A stretch of DNA of 64,000 bases. Origin: Microvirga solisilvae (lineage in GTDB: Bacteria; Pseudomonadota; Alphaproteobacteria; Rhizobiales; Beijerinckiaceae). The stretch lies in assembly GCF_022808595.1 (NCBI RefSeq), contig NZ_JAKUCN010000006.1, positions 124,001 through 188,000 on the forward strand, given 5' to 3'. Position numbers and translations under genes: made by a program. The first letter of the stretch is position 1, and each line of letters starts with the position of its first letter. The notes beneath the pieces are model-generated. The model was not told where the DNA came from. It saw nothing but the letters and a program-made list of their open reading frames with translations, and ran no database searches. Positions 16,139-25,305 of the stretch are shown here, in pieces.

Positions 16139-16708
16139 TCAGCCTGCTTTCGGCATCAGCTCTTCAGGGAGCGCGTTCGACCTGAAGAAGCGCGGCTTGT
16201 TGAGGCGCACCATCGGCTCGATCTGCCAGACGCCGACAATCGCGAGCAGCGCACCGATCAGGGCCACGCCGGTGGACCCCATGTTGAGCGCTTGCCAGAT
16301 CAGATAAGCCATCAGCAGCAGCGACAGGATCGCAACGACCGTCGTCGAGAACCACAGCCAATACGGCTTTCCGGCAATGAAGCGGGCTTCCGGGTTCGCT
16401 GCTGCGATGGCATCGCACAGGGATTGCGCGAAGGATCGATATTCCGCCGTCAGCTGCTCCGCCTCGATCATGCTTCGCCAGCTGAGCGAGCTGAAGGTAA
16501 AGTTCTTGCCGTCCTTCAGCGTCACTTTCGTGCGAAACGATTTCTGGCCGACGCGGCCCGGCTCGTAGGTCATGCGGACAGTCTCGACCGCACCGAGGCG
16601 CACCTCGTGCACCTTGCGGCCGGAATCCACGGTGAGCCGGTCGCCATCGAGCGCAAAGCTGATCGGCCCGCCCACCGGGCGGGGGCTATGGGTATAGGTC
16701 TTTGTCAT
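16139..16708 (-). CDS. Hypothetical membrane protein (PH-like N-terminus, two TM helices)
   Basis: This 189-residue protein is not recognised as a named family. Residues 1-120 look like a beta-rich cytoplasmic domain (VHEVRLGAVETVRMTYEPGR, then KVTLKDGKNFTFSSLSWRS), similar in style to bacterial PH-like domains. Residues about 122-142 and 146-167 are hydrophobic helices (WFSTTVVAILSLLLMAYLIW; ALIGALLAIVGVW). It sits 4 bp from both neighbours in an operon with a Kef antiporter, a VWA protein and a NUDIX hydrolase. The function is unknown. Confidence 0.7.
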   Translation of the reverse strand: MTKTYTHSPRPVGGPISFALDGDRLTVDSGRKVHEVRLGAVETVRMTYEPGRVGQKSFRTKVTLKDGKNFTFSSLSWRSMIEAEQLTAEYRSFAQSLCDAIAAANPEARFIAGKPYWLWFSTTVVAILSLLLMAYLIWQALNMGSTGVALIGALLAIVGVWQIEPMVRLNKPRFFRSNALPEELMPKAG

Positions 16709-16712
16709 GGGG

Positions 16713-17888
16713 TCAACGTACCAGCTCGCGCATGGCGTGGTCTATGCCTTCCAGCGTCAGCGGATGCATGCGCTCTGAAAAGAGCTGGCGCATGAGGGTC
16801 ACGGACTGGGTGTATTTCCAGTGGTTTTCAGGAACGGGATTGAGCCATACGGCTTTCGGAAAATGATCGAGGATGCGTTTGATCCAGACGCCGCCCGCTT
16901 CCTCGTTCCAATGCTCAACCGAGCCGCCGGGATGGGTGATCTCGTAAGGGCTCATGGAGGCATCGCCCACGAAGACCACGCGATAATCCGATGGATATGT
17001 GCGGATCACGTCGAGAGTATCGATCTTCTCGTCGAAGCGTCGGCGGTTTTCCTTCCACAGATGCTCGTAGACGCAGTTGTGGAAATAGAAATGCTCGAAG
17101 TGCTTGAACTCGAGGCGCGCCGCCGAGAACAACTCTTCCGCTGCCTGGATATGCCAATCCATCGAGCCGCCCACATCGAGGAAAAGCAGCACCTTCACCG
17201 CGTTGCGACGCTCGGGCCGCAGGCGCACATCGAGATAGCCTTTGTGCGCGGTCTCGTGAATCGTCTCGTCGAGATCGAGTTCTTCCGGCGCACCGCTCCG
17301 CGCGAAGCGGCGCAATCTGCGCAGCGCGATGCGCATGTTGCGCACACCGAGTTCGACATTGTCGTCGAAATCCTTGAACTCGCGCTTGTCCCACACCTTC
17401 ACGGCGCGGAAATTGCGGTTCTTGTCCTGGCCGATGCGGATACCTTCGGGATTGTAGCCATAAGCGCCGTAAGGCGAGATGCCTGCGGTGCCGATCCACT
17501 TGTTGCCGCCCTGGTGTCGCCCCTTCTGTTCTTCGAGGCGCTTCTTCAAATTCTCCCAAAGCTTGTCCCAGCCCATGGCCTCGATCTGCCGCTTCTCTTC
17601 TTCAGTGAGATAGCGCTCCGCGAGCTTCTTCAGCCATTCCTCGGGGATCTCTTCCTGGCCGAGCGCGTGACTTAGATTTTCGAGGCCTTTGAACACATGC
17701 GCGAAGACCTGATCGAACTTGTCGAAATGGCGTTCGTCCTTCACCAGGCAGGTGCGCGAGAGATAGTAGAATTCCTCCACGCTCTTGTCGGCGAGATCCT
17801 CGTCGAGGGCTTCGATCAGGGAGAGATATTCCCTGAGAGAGACGGGGACCTTGGCCGCGCGCAGCTCCGTGAAGAAGGTGAGGAACAT
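16713..17888 (-). CDS. VWA domain-containing CoxE-like protein (COG3825 type)
   Basis: This 391-residue protein has an N-terminal helical region (FFTELRAAKVPVSLREYLSL) and a C-terminal von Willebrand A-type domain with the MIDAS-like motif DVGGSMD near residue 245. This family normally partners a MoxR AAA+ ATPase as a chaperone or metal-insertion pair. A MoxR gene is present about 4.3 kb away at 22224-23069 on the other strand rather than adjacent. The gene starts 4 bp after the Kef gene, with GGGGAA in the preceding gene's end acting as ribosome-binding site. Confidence 0.85.
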   Translation of the reverse strand: MFLTFFTELRAAKVPVSLREYLSLIEALDEDLADKSVEEFYYLSRTCLVKDERHFDKFDQVFAHVFKGLENLSHALGQEEIPEEWLKKLAERYLTEEEKRQIEAMGWDKLWENLKKRLEEQKGRHQGGNKWIGTAGISPYGAYGYNPEGIRIGQDKNRNFRAVKVWDKREFKDFDDNVELGVRNMRIALRRLRRFARSGAPEELDLDETIHETAHKGYLDVRLRPERRNAVKVLLFLDVGGSMDWHIQAAEELFSAARLEFKHFEHFYFHNCVYEHLWKENRRRFDEKIDTLDVIRTYPSDYRVVFVGDASMSPYEITHPGGSVEHWNEEAGGVWIKRILDHFPKAVWLNPVPENHWKYTQSVTLMRQLFSERMHPLTLEGIDHAMRELVR

Positions 17889-17892
17889 GGCG

Positions 17893-19683
17893 TCATTTCC
17901 CCACCGTGCGCCTTGCGCGGAATTCGGTTCTCTCGGGCTTCTTGTTGTTCTTGCGCAGGATCGTGCGGAACTCGTCGCGCCGCTCGTGGATCGAGGCGAT
18001 CACGAGGCCCATGGGCACGCCGATATCGGCGAGAACCGCCTCGCTCAATTGCAGCGAGGCCTCGATGGTTTCAGGCACCGCATCATCGACTCCCAGCTCA
18101 TAGAGCCGCGTTGCATGTTTCGCGTCGCGGGCGCGGGACACGATGGTGATGTCGGGCCGTTCCTGCCGGGCTGCCGCCACCACTGCTTCGATGGCGCTCG
18201 GCGTGTCGAGGGTGATGACGAGCGCGCGGGCCTGCTCGATGCCGCAGGCGTGCAGGAAAGCGGGATGCGAGCCGTCGCCGAAATAGACCGGCTTGCCGCT
18301 CTTGCGCTGCTCGGCCACGCGATCCGGGTCCATGTCGACGGCGAGATAGGGCACGTTGTGACGCTGGAGCATGTCCGACACGAGCTGACCCACGCGGCCA
18401 TACCCGGCGATGATGATGCGCCCGGCTTCTTCAGGCGGCGGAGGCTCCACGGGTTCCGCGTTCAAGGGGGCCTGCCTTTCGAGCTGGCGGCTCAGGCGGC
18501 GGCCGAAACGAGCGAGAAAGGGAATGGCCACCATGGTGAGCGTGGTGACGAGCAGCAGGTTCTTGCCGATCTCGTAGGGCACCAGACCCGCCGTCATGGC
18601 GGTACCGATGATGACGAGGGCGAACTCGCCGCCCGGCCCCAGCAGCATGCCCGTTTCTGCGGCTTCCGGCGCGCTGAGGCCGAAGGGGCGCGCGAGCCAG
18701 AAGATGATGACGCTCTTGATGGCGATGAGGAAAGTCGCAACAGCCAGGATCGTCACCGGCGCTTCGAGAAAGCGCGCGAGATCGAGGTTCATGCCCACCG
18801 ACACGAAGAACACGCCGAGCAGCAGGCCCTTGAAGGGCTGGATCGTCGTATCGACGGCGCGGCGATATTCCGTCTCGGAAAGAAGAATGCCCGCGATGAA
18901 AGCGCCGAGCGCCATGGACAATCCGCTCACGGCGGCGATCAGGCTGGTGACGATCACCACGAGCAGGCAGGCCGCCATGAAGATCTCGGGGCTCTTCGTG
19001 GCGGAGACCATCTTGAAGAAGGGTCGGAGCACGATGCGCCCGAGCCCGACAATGATCGCGAGTGCAATGGCCGCCTGACCCAGGGCAATTCCGAAGGAGA
19101 GCATGCTCACTTCAGGCTGGCGCGTATCGAGGGCGGCGATCGTGAACAGGATCGGCGCGACCGCGAGATCCTGGAAGAGCAGGGCGGAGAAGCTCGCGCG
19201 CCCCGCCGCCGAGCTGAGGCGTTTCTGCTCGGCTAGCACGGGCAGCACGATGGCCGTGGAGGAAAGCGCGAGCGCGATGCCGATGACCGCTGCGGCGGCG
19301 AGGGAGCTCACGGCCTTGTAGGCGAAGAGACCCAGGGCTAGGGTGCAGAGCACGACCTGCAGCGTGCCGAACCCGAAAACCTGGCGGCGCAGCACGCGCA
19401 GGCGCTGCCATGACAGCTCGATGCCGATGGTGAAGAGCAGGAACACCACGCCGAACTCGGCGAGCCGCGATGTGCCCTCGGGATTCGAGAAGGTGAGCCA
19501 GTCGATCCAGGGATAATCGGGCATCAGGCGGCCAAGGCCGTAAGGGCCAAGCAATGCGCCGACGCCCAGAAATCCGAGAACCGGGCTGACTTTCAGCTTA
19601 TGGAAGAGGGGGACGACGACGCCTGCCGTTGCCAGAAAAAGAATGGGTTCCTGATACGCGTGCAGGTCAATCGAGGTCGTCAT
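17893..19683 (-). CDS. KefB/KefC-like CPA2 cation:proton antiporter with RCK (TrkA-N) domain
   Basis: This 596-residue protein has an N-terminal CPA2 membrane domain of about 12 helices (FLGVGALLGPYGLG, FLLFTIGIEL, LSSTAIVLPVL, LLFQDLAVAP). A cytosolic TrkA-N/RCK domain follows with the Rossmann motif GYGRVGQ and VDMDPDRV near residues 425-455. It probably exchanges K+ (or Na+) for H+ under nucleotide or glutathione control. GGAAAG precedes the ATG. It is the promoter-proximal gene of a minus-strand operon running to the NUDIX gene. Confidence 0.88.
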   Translation of the reverse strand: MTTSIDLHAYQEPILFLATAGVVVPLFHKLKVSPVLGFLGVGALLGPYGLGRLMPDYPWIDWLTFSNPEGTSRLAEFGVVFLLFTIGIELSWQRLRVLRRQVFGFGTLQVVLCTLALGLFAYKAVSSLAAAAVIGIALALSSTAIVLPVLAEQKRLSSAAGRASFSALLFQDLAVAPILFTIAALDTRQPEVSMLSFGIALGQAAIALAIIVGLGRIVLRPFFKMVSATKSPEIFMAACLLVVIVTSLIAAVSGLSMALGAFIAGILLSETEYRRAVDTTIQPFKGLLLGVFFVSVGMNLDLARFLEAPVTILAVATFLIAIKSVIIFWLARPFGLSAPEAAETGMLLGPGGEFALVIIGTAMTAGLVPYEIGKNLLLVTTLTMVAIPFLARFGRRLSRQLERQAPLNAEPVEPPPPEEAGRIIIAGYGRVGQLVSDMLQRHNVPYLAVDMDPDRVAEQRKSGKPVYFGDGSHPAFLHACGIEQARALVITLDTPSAIEAVVAAARQERPDITIVSRARDAKHATRLYELGVDDAVPETIEASLQLSEAVLADIGVPMGLVIASIHERRDEFRTILRKNNKKPERTEFRARRTVGK

Positions 19684-19794
19684 CTGTTCTTTCCGTTCGC
19701 ACGCATTGTGTTTCTACGGCGAACAGGAGTGCAAGGGTAAATTCCGCTCAAGCTATGAAGCCGAGGCATGGCTTGTGAAAGGTGTGGCTCAGGA

Positions 19795-19897
19795 GCGTCA
19801 TCCCGGGGCTGCGGAGCAGAACCCGGGATCGTTCGACGAGAATAGCGCCTTGTCCTGCGCACGATCCCGGATCGGCTGACGCCGTCCGGGATGACGC
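19795..19897. repeat. Type-B palindromic intergenic repeat, copy 2
   Basis: Inverted ends are GCGTCATCCCGG (19795-19806) and CCGGGATGACGC (19886-19897). The interior contains GGGCTGCGGAGCAGAACCCGG, shared in near-identical form with the copy at 51495-51598. It is located between the PLP enzyme stop and the Kef start. It is non-coding. Confidence 0.75.
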
Positions 19898-19905
19898 CGT
19901 TTGGA

Positions 19906-21195
19906 TCAGCCCAGCGTCGCCAGGGCCTGCGACAGATCGGCCACCAGATCATCCGGGTGCTCGATGCCGATGGAGACGCGGATGGTGGCGTCGGTGACGC
20001 CGAGGCGGTCGCGGGTTTCCTTCGGCACGCCGGAATGGGTGGTGGAGGCCGGATGCGAGATGAGGGATTCCGTGCCGCCCAGGCTTACCGCCAGCTTGAA
20101 GACCTGGAGGGCGTTCAGGACCTTGAAGGCTTCCGGCTCGCCGCCCTTCACGTCGAAGGAGAAGGTGGAGCCGGGAGCATCGCTCTGCGCCTTGTAGACT
20201 TCGGCAGCGCGCGAGCCCTCAACCAGATAGTCGAGGTGGTGAACCTTCACGACGCTCGGGTGCTCGTTCAGGAACTTGGCCACGATCTCCGCATTGCGGT
20301 TCGCCGCCGACATACGCAGCGCCAGGGTTTCCAATGAGCGGCCGAGCATCCAGCAGGAATGCGGGTCGAGCTGGGTGCCGATGGCCGAGCGCAGCAGGCG
20401 CACAGACTTCATCAGCTCCTTGGAGCCCAAGGCCGCGCCGGCGATCAGGTCCGAATGGCCGCCCACATATTTCGTCAGCGAATAGACCGAGACGTCAGCG
20501 CCGTGCTTCAGCGGCTTCTGGAAGAGCGGGCCGAGCAGGGTGTTGTCGCAGACGATGACCGGGCGCTGGCCGCCCTGAGCTTGCGCGATCTCCTCCGAGA
20601 TGGTGCGGATGAGCGCCACGTCTACCAGGGTGTTGAGCGGGTTCGAGGGCGACTCGATCATGACGACCGCGACACGCCCCTTGGCTTGAGCCTCCTTGGC
20701 AGCCTGGCGGATGCCCGCTCCGTCGACGCCGTCGCCGAAGCCCACGGCATGGATGCCGAAATTGGCGAGTGTCTTGGCGATGAGCGTCTCCGTGCCGCCA
20801 TAGAGGGGCTGCGAGTGGAGAATCACGTCGCCCGGGCGAGCGAAGGCCAGGATCGTGGTGGCAATGGCCGACATGCCCGAGGAGAAGAGGAGACCGGCCT
20901 CGGCTTCCTCGAAGATGGCGAGGCGATCCTCGACGATCTCGGAATTGGGGTGGTTGAAGCGGGAATAGACGAGGCCCGCGGCTTCGCCCTTCGGCGGCTC
21001 CTTGCGGCCTGCCACGTAATCGAAGAATTCCTTGCCGTGCTCGGCGCTGTTGAACACGAAGGTCGAGGTCAGGAAGACCGGCGGCTTCACGGCGCCTTCC
21101 GACAGGGTCGGATCGTAGCCGTAGCCCAGCATAAGGGTCTCGGGCTTCAGCTTGTGATTGCCGATTCGGTCTTTGTGATAACGATTAGAAGCCAT
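19906..21195 (-). CDS. Cystathionine gamma-synthase family PLP-dependent enzyme
   Basis: This 429-residue fold-type I PLP enzyme has the Schiff-base lysine K242 in [15 protein letters not shown], substrate/cofactor motifs YSRFNHPNS and [11 protein letters not shown], and the C-terminal signature [17 protein letters not shown]. It belongs to the Cys/Met metabolism family (cystathionine gamma-synthase, gamma-lyase, methionine gamma-lyase, O-acylhomoserine sulfhydrylase). The exact reaction cannot be fixed from sequence. A strong GGGAGGA lies about 9 nt upstream of the ATG, in a 45-bp leader containing overlapping hairpins. It lies directly downstream of a periplasmic Clp-like gene. Confidence 0.88.
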   Translation of the reverse strand: MASNRYHKDRIGNHKLKPETLMLGYGYDPTLSEGAVKPPVFLTSTFVFNSAEHGKEFFDYVAGRKEPPKGEAAGLVYSRFNHPNSEIVEDRLAIFEEAEAGLLFSSGMSAIATTILAFARPGDVILHSQPLYGGTETLIAKTLANFGIHAVGFGDGVDGAGIRQAAKEAQAKGRVAVVMIESPSNPLNTLVDVALIRTISEEIAQAQGGQRPVIVCDNTLLGPLFQKPLKHGADVSVYSLTKYVGGHSDLIAGAALGSKELMKSVRLLRSAIGTQLDPHSCWMLGRSLETLALRMSAANRNAEIVAKFLNEHPSVVKVHHLDYLVEGSRAAEVYKAQSDAPGSTFSFDVKGGEPEAFKVLNALQVFKLAVSLGGTESLISHPASTTHSGVPKETRDRLGVTDATIRVSIGIEHPDDLVADLSQALATLG

Positions 21196-21240
21196 TGGCT
21201 CTTGTCCTCCCTAGTTTGTTATAGGGCTCCTTCGAGCCGA
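21196..21240 (-). promoter_or_regulatory. Short leader with mutually exclusive hairpins before the PLP gene
   Basis: Read on the minus strand, GGCTC can pair with GAGCC four bases downstream or with a second GAGCC immediately before the start codon. A separate CCCTA/TAGGG stem overlaps the GGGAGGA ribosome-binding site. This could modulate translation. It does not match a SAM riboswitch consensus that I recognise. Confidence 0.3.
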
Positions 21241-22086
21241 TCAGAGAGCGGAAGGCAAGGCCTCTGTTGCGAGCCGATGGGCCGTGTTGGCATTCGAGGG
21301 TAGTTTGTCCTGTCCCGGGGTTGGTTTGCCCGGGATGGGTTGGGTAACCGGCAGGAAAAGGATGGGCCTGCGCCTGTCGGCTGGCGTGCTGAGCTTGGAA
21401 TCGATCGTTACCAGATTCCATAAGCTCCGATCTTTCGGCGTGATCCAGGTGATGCTGCTGTAAGGTGTTTCCAGCAGCGGGATCGCGATCCGCAAATCGA
21501 TGCCCATCATTTGAAAGTATTTGAGATGAAGGGCGACCTGTTTTTGAACGATTGCGACCCCTTCCTCATCCATGAGCTGGGGCTTGCTGTTTTTCTTCTT
21601 GCCATCGCCGGACTCGCTGTCTAAGGGGGCCCACCGATGAATGCCGAGCTTCGAGCCCTGGGGCATGCTTCGCGTCACGCCGCCCGCGTAGGCAAGAACG
21701 CAGGCTGAAGCGCAGTTTGCCGGGTCGATCTCGATCTCGCCGTTGCGGATAGATGCGCGGCCTACGATCGTGTTGACCTTCAGCGTGCGCATGACCAGGC
21801 CCAGCTCGATGGCGCTCTTGATCGTGCCGCCATTGGAGTCGAACACGAAATAGATGTTCTTCTTGAAGCGCTCCTTCCAGACGAAGTTGCGGTACTCGTC
21901 CATCGTCTTTTTAGTGAATTCGCCTTTTGCCTGCACCACGCTGCAATCCGGGCATATCGATGAGACATCCAGGCGCGTGAATGTCATGTCGCCCTTATTC
22001 GTAGGGTCGATTTGCTGCGCCTGGGCAGTTGCGGCGGCAAAAATCAGGATCAGGGCAGCGAGAAAGGCTGGCAGAGGCTTGGACAT
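21241..22086 (-). CDS. Secreted Clp-protease-like protein (COG3904-like)
   Basis: This 281-residue protein has a signal peptide (MSKPLPAFLAALILIFAAATAQA). The central part resembles a ClpP/SppA crotonase-like fold: VFDSNGGTIKSAIELG, then NCASACVLAYAGG and GSKLGIHRW, where the Ser of CASAC and the following His occupy the positions of a catalytic pair. COG3904 proteins are predicted periplasmic serine-protease-like proteins of unknown substrate. Cysteines in SICPDCS may form a disulfide. It lies 45 bp upstream of the PLP gene on the same strand and is divergent from moxR. Confidence 0.72.
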   Translation of the reverse strand: MSKPLPAFLAALILIFAAATAQAQQIDPTNKGDMTFTRLDVSSICPDCSVVQAKGEFTKKTMDEYRNFVWKERFKKNIYFVFDSNGGTIKSAIELGLVMRTLKVNTIVGRASIRNGEIEIDPANCASACVLAYAGGVTRSMPQGSKLGIHRWAPLDSESGDGKKKNSKPQLMDEEGVAIVQKQVALHLKYFQMMGIDLRIAIPLLETPYSSITWITPKDRSLWNLVTIDSKLSTPADRRRPILFLPVTQPIPGKPTPGQDKLPSNANTAHRLATEALPSAL

Positions 22087-22223
22087 CGGGTCATCTCGAA
22101 CGATCTGCTCTTATGCTTGCCGATTCAGCGGGAAATTGAAAGGGAGTAACATTTTTTGAGGAGCGGCTTGTCTCCGGCCCTTCCATTCCGCATCTTCTCG
22201 CTGAACGAGCAGAGGATGAGCGG

Positions 22224-23068
<845 letters not shown>

Positions 23069-23069
<1 letters not shown>

Positions 23070-23593
23070 TGCTCCGTCTTCTTCTTCTCCGTCACGCCAA
23101 GGCCGCCTGGCCCGCCGGGGTTCTCGACGTGGATCGTCCCCTTGCCCCGCGCGGGCAGGAGGCGTCCGTCACGATGGGCAACTACATCAAGAGCGAGGTT
23201 CTTGCGCCCGATCTCGCGCTCGTTTCCCCCGCGCGCCGCACGCAGGAAACCTGGGAGATCGTGCATCCGATCATCGGCGATGTTCCGATCCGCAATGATG
23301 GGCGCATCTACGAGGCTCCCGTCTCGCGTTTGCTCACTGTGTTGCAGGAGGTCGAGGCTGAAGCGCGTACGGTGCTGATGATCGGCCACAATCCCGGCTT
23401 CGAGGATCTCGCGAGCCTTCTCATCGGCGAGGGCGACATGGACGGCATCATGCGGCTCGGGCGCAAGTATCCTACCGCCGGTCTCGCCGTAATCGATTTT
23501 CCGCATGAACGTTGGTCGGAGGTGAAGCGCAAGTCCGGGCGGCTGGAGCGCTTCGTGACGCCGAAATCGCTCGGCGCGGGCGAGGACGATTAA
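23069..23593 (+). CDS. SixA-like histidine phosphatase
   Basis: This 174-residue protein starts MLRLLLLRHAK, the RHG motif with phospho-accepting H9, and has the second catalytic His in LMIGHNPGFEDL. Its length and architecture match SixA-type phosphohistidine phosphatases. The ATG at 23069 overlaps the moxR stop and has AGGAGGG about 10 nt upstream. Longer frames starting earlier lie inside moxR and are not real. The 3' end overlaps the convergent GNAT gene by 4 bp. Confidence 0.88.
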
Positions 23594-24105
23594 GCGTTCT
23601 CGAATTCGATGAACAGCAATTCCTCGTCGTAGAAAACATCGCCGATGCGAAGCGCCTTGCGCTCGATGCCGTAGGGCTTGAAGCCGAGCGCGTGATAGGT
23701 GCGCCGCGCGCTGTCGTTCGACAGTCCCACCGCCGCTTCGAGAATGATCACATGCTGTGACGCACGCTCGATGACACGCTGGACGAGCTCTCTGCCGAGG
23801 CCATTTCCGCGCCATTCGGCCTGCACATAGACGCCCCACATCAAACCCTTGTGCAAGGCTTTCTTCCGGTCATAGACCGCAAAGCCTGCCATGCCGACGA
23901 GCCTGCCATCCGCGAAAGCCCCGAAGATCGCGTTCGGGCCTGATGCGGGGATGCGGGCGCGAACCGTCTCGAGGGATTGCGGCGCCTCTTCCTCATAGCT
24001 TGACCCGAAAGCCTCTGGGTTCGCGCGAAGCGCTTCGAGCCTCAGGTCGCGATAGGATTGGGCATCCGATGGTTCGAGTGTGCGGATCAGAAGTTTGGCG
24101 GTCAT
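23590..24105 (-). CDS. GNAT-family N-acetyltransferase
   Basis: This 171-residue protein has the GNAT acetyl-CoA loop: GLMWGVYVQAEWRGNGLGREL contains the V-x-x-x-x-R/Q-x-x-G-x-G/A motif (QAEWRGNGLG). The end of the fold is SNDSARRTYHALGFKPYG. The substrate is unknown. The start is uncertain: ATG 24105 gives the family-typical N-terminus, whereas ATG 24174 has the better ribosome-binding site (GGGAGA) and would add 23 residues. The much longer frame extending to 25236 is antisense to the next gene and not real. Confidence 0.82.
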   Translation of the reverse strand: MTAKLLIRTLEPSDAQSYRDLRLEALRANPEAFGSSYEEEAPQSLETVRARIPASGPNAIFGAFADGRLVGMAGFAVYDRKKALHKGLMWGVYVQAEWRGNGLGRELVQRVIERASQHVIILEAAVGLSNDSARRTYHALGFKPYGIERKALRIGDVFYDEELLFIEFENA

Positions 24106-24231
24106 GAGATATTCGTGGCGTGGGCGTCCGTCACGGTCAAGGTCGATGACGTGTGAACATATCCGCCTTGCCATCGTTTCTCCCGAAATCATCTCGACAC
24201 TATCAGACAGTCGCGGGGACTTTTCTTCATC

Positions 24232-25239
24232 ATGCTGCTTGAGACGCTTCTTGCGCTGAGCCTTGCCTCGCGCGTCTTGGTGTCGGACGTTCCCGATCTC
24301 GCGGTCGGGATGCCCACGCTGCAGGCGCGCTACGAGCCGCAGAGCCGCGAGGTCACGAACTGGCGCTCCGAGGCCGTCGATGCCCTGGAGCCGAAGACGG
24401 TCGTGACGCTGGCTGCCCTCTTCAAGGCCGAGCGGCCCTTCGTGACGCGCTGCGTGAAGCTCAATAATTACTGGTGCATCAAGAGCGCCCGCTGGAACGG
24501 GGAACTCGCCACCGATGGCGAGGGACATGTGGGCTTTGCTTCCGCCGATCACGGGGCCGATGCGGCGGCCCTGCTGCTGAAGCGCTACTACCTCGACTAC
24601 AAGCGCAAATCCGCCCTCGACATCGTGCGCCGCTGGGCGCCGCCCGAATGCGGGATCGCCACCGGCATCGGCGGCATCGCGGCGCTCGCCGTGCGCGGAA
24701 TCGGCGGCACGGTGCGCGCGCAATATCTCGCCTCGCGCCGCAAGGGAGGCGTGGTGCGCTATACGGCAAAAAGCGGTCCCGGCGGCAAGCCAGGACGCGT
24801 GTCCCTGTCCATTTCCCTGACCCCGAAGACGCCGCAATACCGGGTGCCCAGCATCGCGGCTGGCATGGGCGAGAAGCCGAAACCCGCAAAGCCCCAGCCT
24901 CTCGTCGCCCAGAAGGCCAAACCGAAGCGCGAGCCCGCGACCACGGCATCCACCACTGCCAAACCGCAGGTGGCTTCGCTCTGCGGCTCCGACGAGCAGC
25001 GCCTGCGCAATTATGTGAGCCGCATGGTGGCGGAGCTGGGCCTCGGCCCCGACGACGACCTGAAACTTTTCGATGCGGATGGCAGGCCCCAGCCGAACCT
25101 TGCCCCCGTGATGCTCGCCATGTCCTCCTTCGAGCTGGGGACGTTGCGGGCGACCCCCGATCTGGTGGAGGCCGCCATCGAGCGAGCGAGCGCCAAGATC
25201 GAGGCTGCCCTCAATCCGGACCGTCCGCAGGAACACTGA
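24232..25239 (+). CDS. Hypothetical protein
   Basis: This 335-residue protein is not recognised. Residues 1-14 are hydrophobic, possibly a weak signal. Residues about 65-145 (CVKLNNYWCIKSARWNG, then FASADHGADAAALLLKRYY and DIVRRWAPPEC) resemble the lysozyme-like or structural domain seen in some phage-derived proteins of the N-x-x-N-I / RWAP type; this is only a resemblance. A Lys/Pro/Ala-rich linker (about 205-245) joins it to a small helical C-terminal domain. Four cysteines are present. It lies 66 bp upstream of the ycjX-like gene in the same direction and may share its transcript. Confidence 0.65.
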   Translation: MLLETLLALSLASRVLVSDVPDLAVGMPTLQARYEPQSREVTNWRSEAVDALEPKTVVTLAALFKAERPFVTRCVKLNNYWCIKSARWNGELATDGEGHVGFASADHGADAAALLLKRYYLDYKRKSALDIVRRWAPPECGIATGIGGIAALAVRGIGGTVRAQYLASRRKGGVVRYTAKSGPGGKPGRVSLSISLTPKTPQYRVPSIAAGMGEKPKPAKPQPLVAQKAKPKREPATTASTTAKPQVASLCGSDEQRLRNYVSRMVAELGLGPDDDLKLFDADGRPQPNLAPVMLAMSSFELGTLRATPDLVEAAIERASAKIEAALNPDRPQEH

Positions 25240-25305
25240 GCCGCCTTGCGCGATAGGACTTCAAGCCCCACCTTTCAGCTTGGCTTGAGAGAATAGGTTC
25301 ATCGC

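Noticed and set aside
24106-25236. Long upstream extension of the GNAT frame on the minus strand
   Set aside because: The extension is antisense to the hypothetical gene 24232-25239 and gives low-complexity His/Arg/Gly-rich sequence. The GNAT domain starts near 24105-24174.
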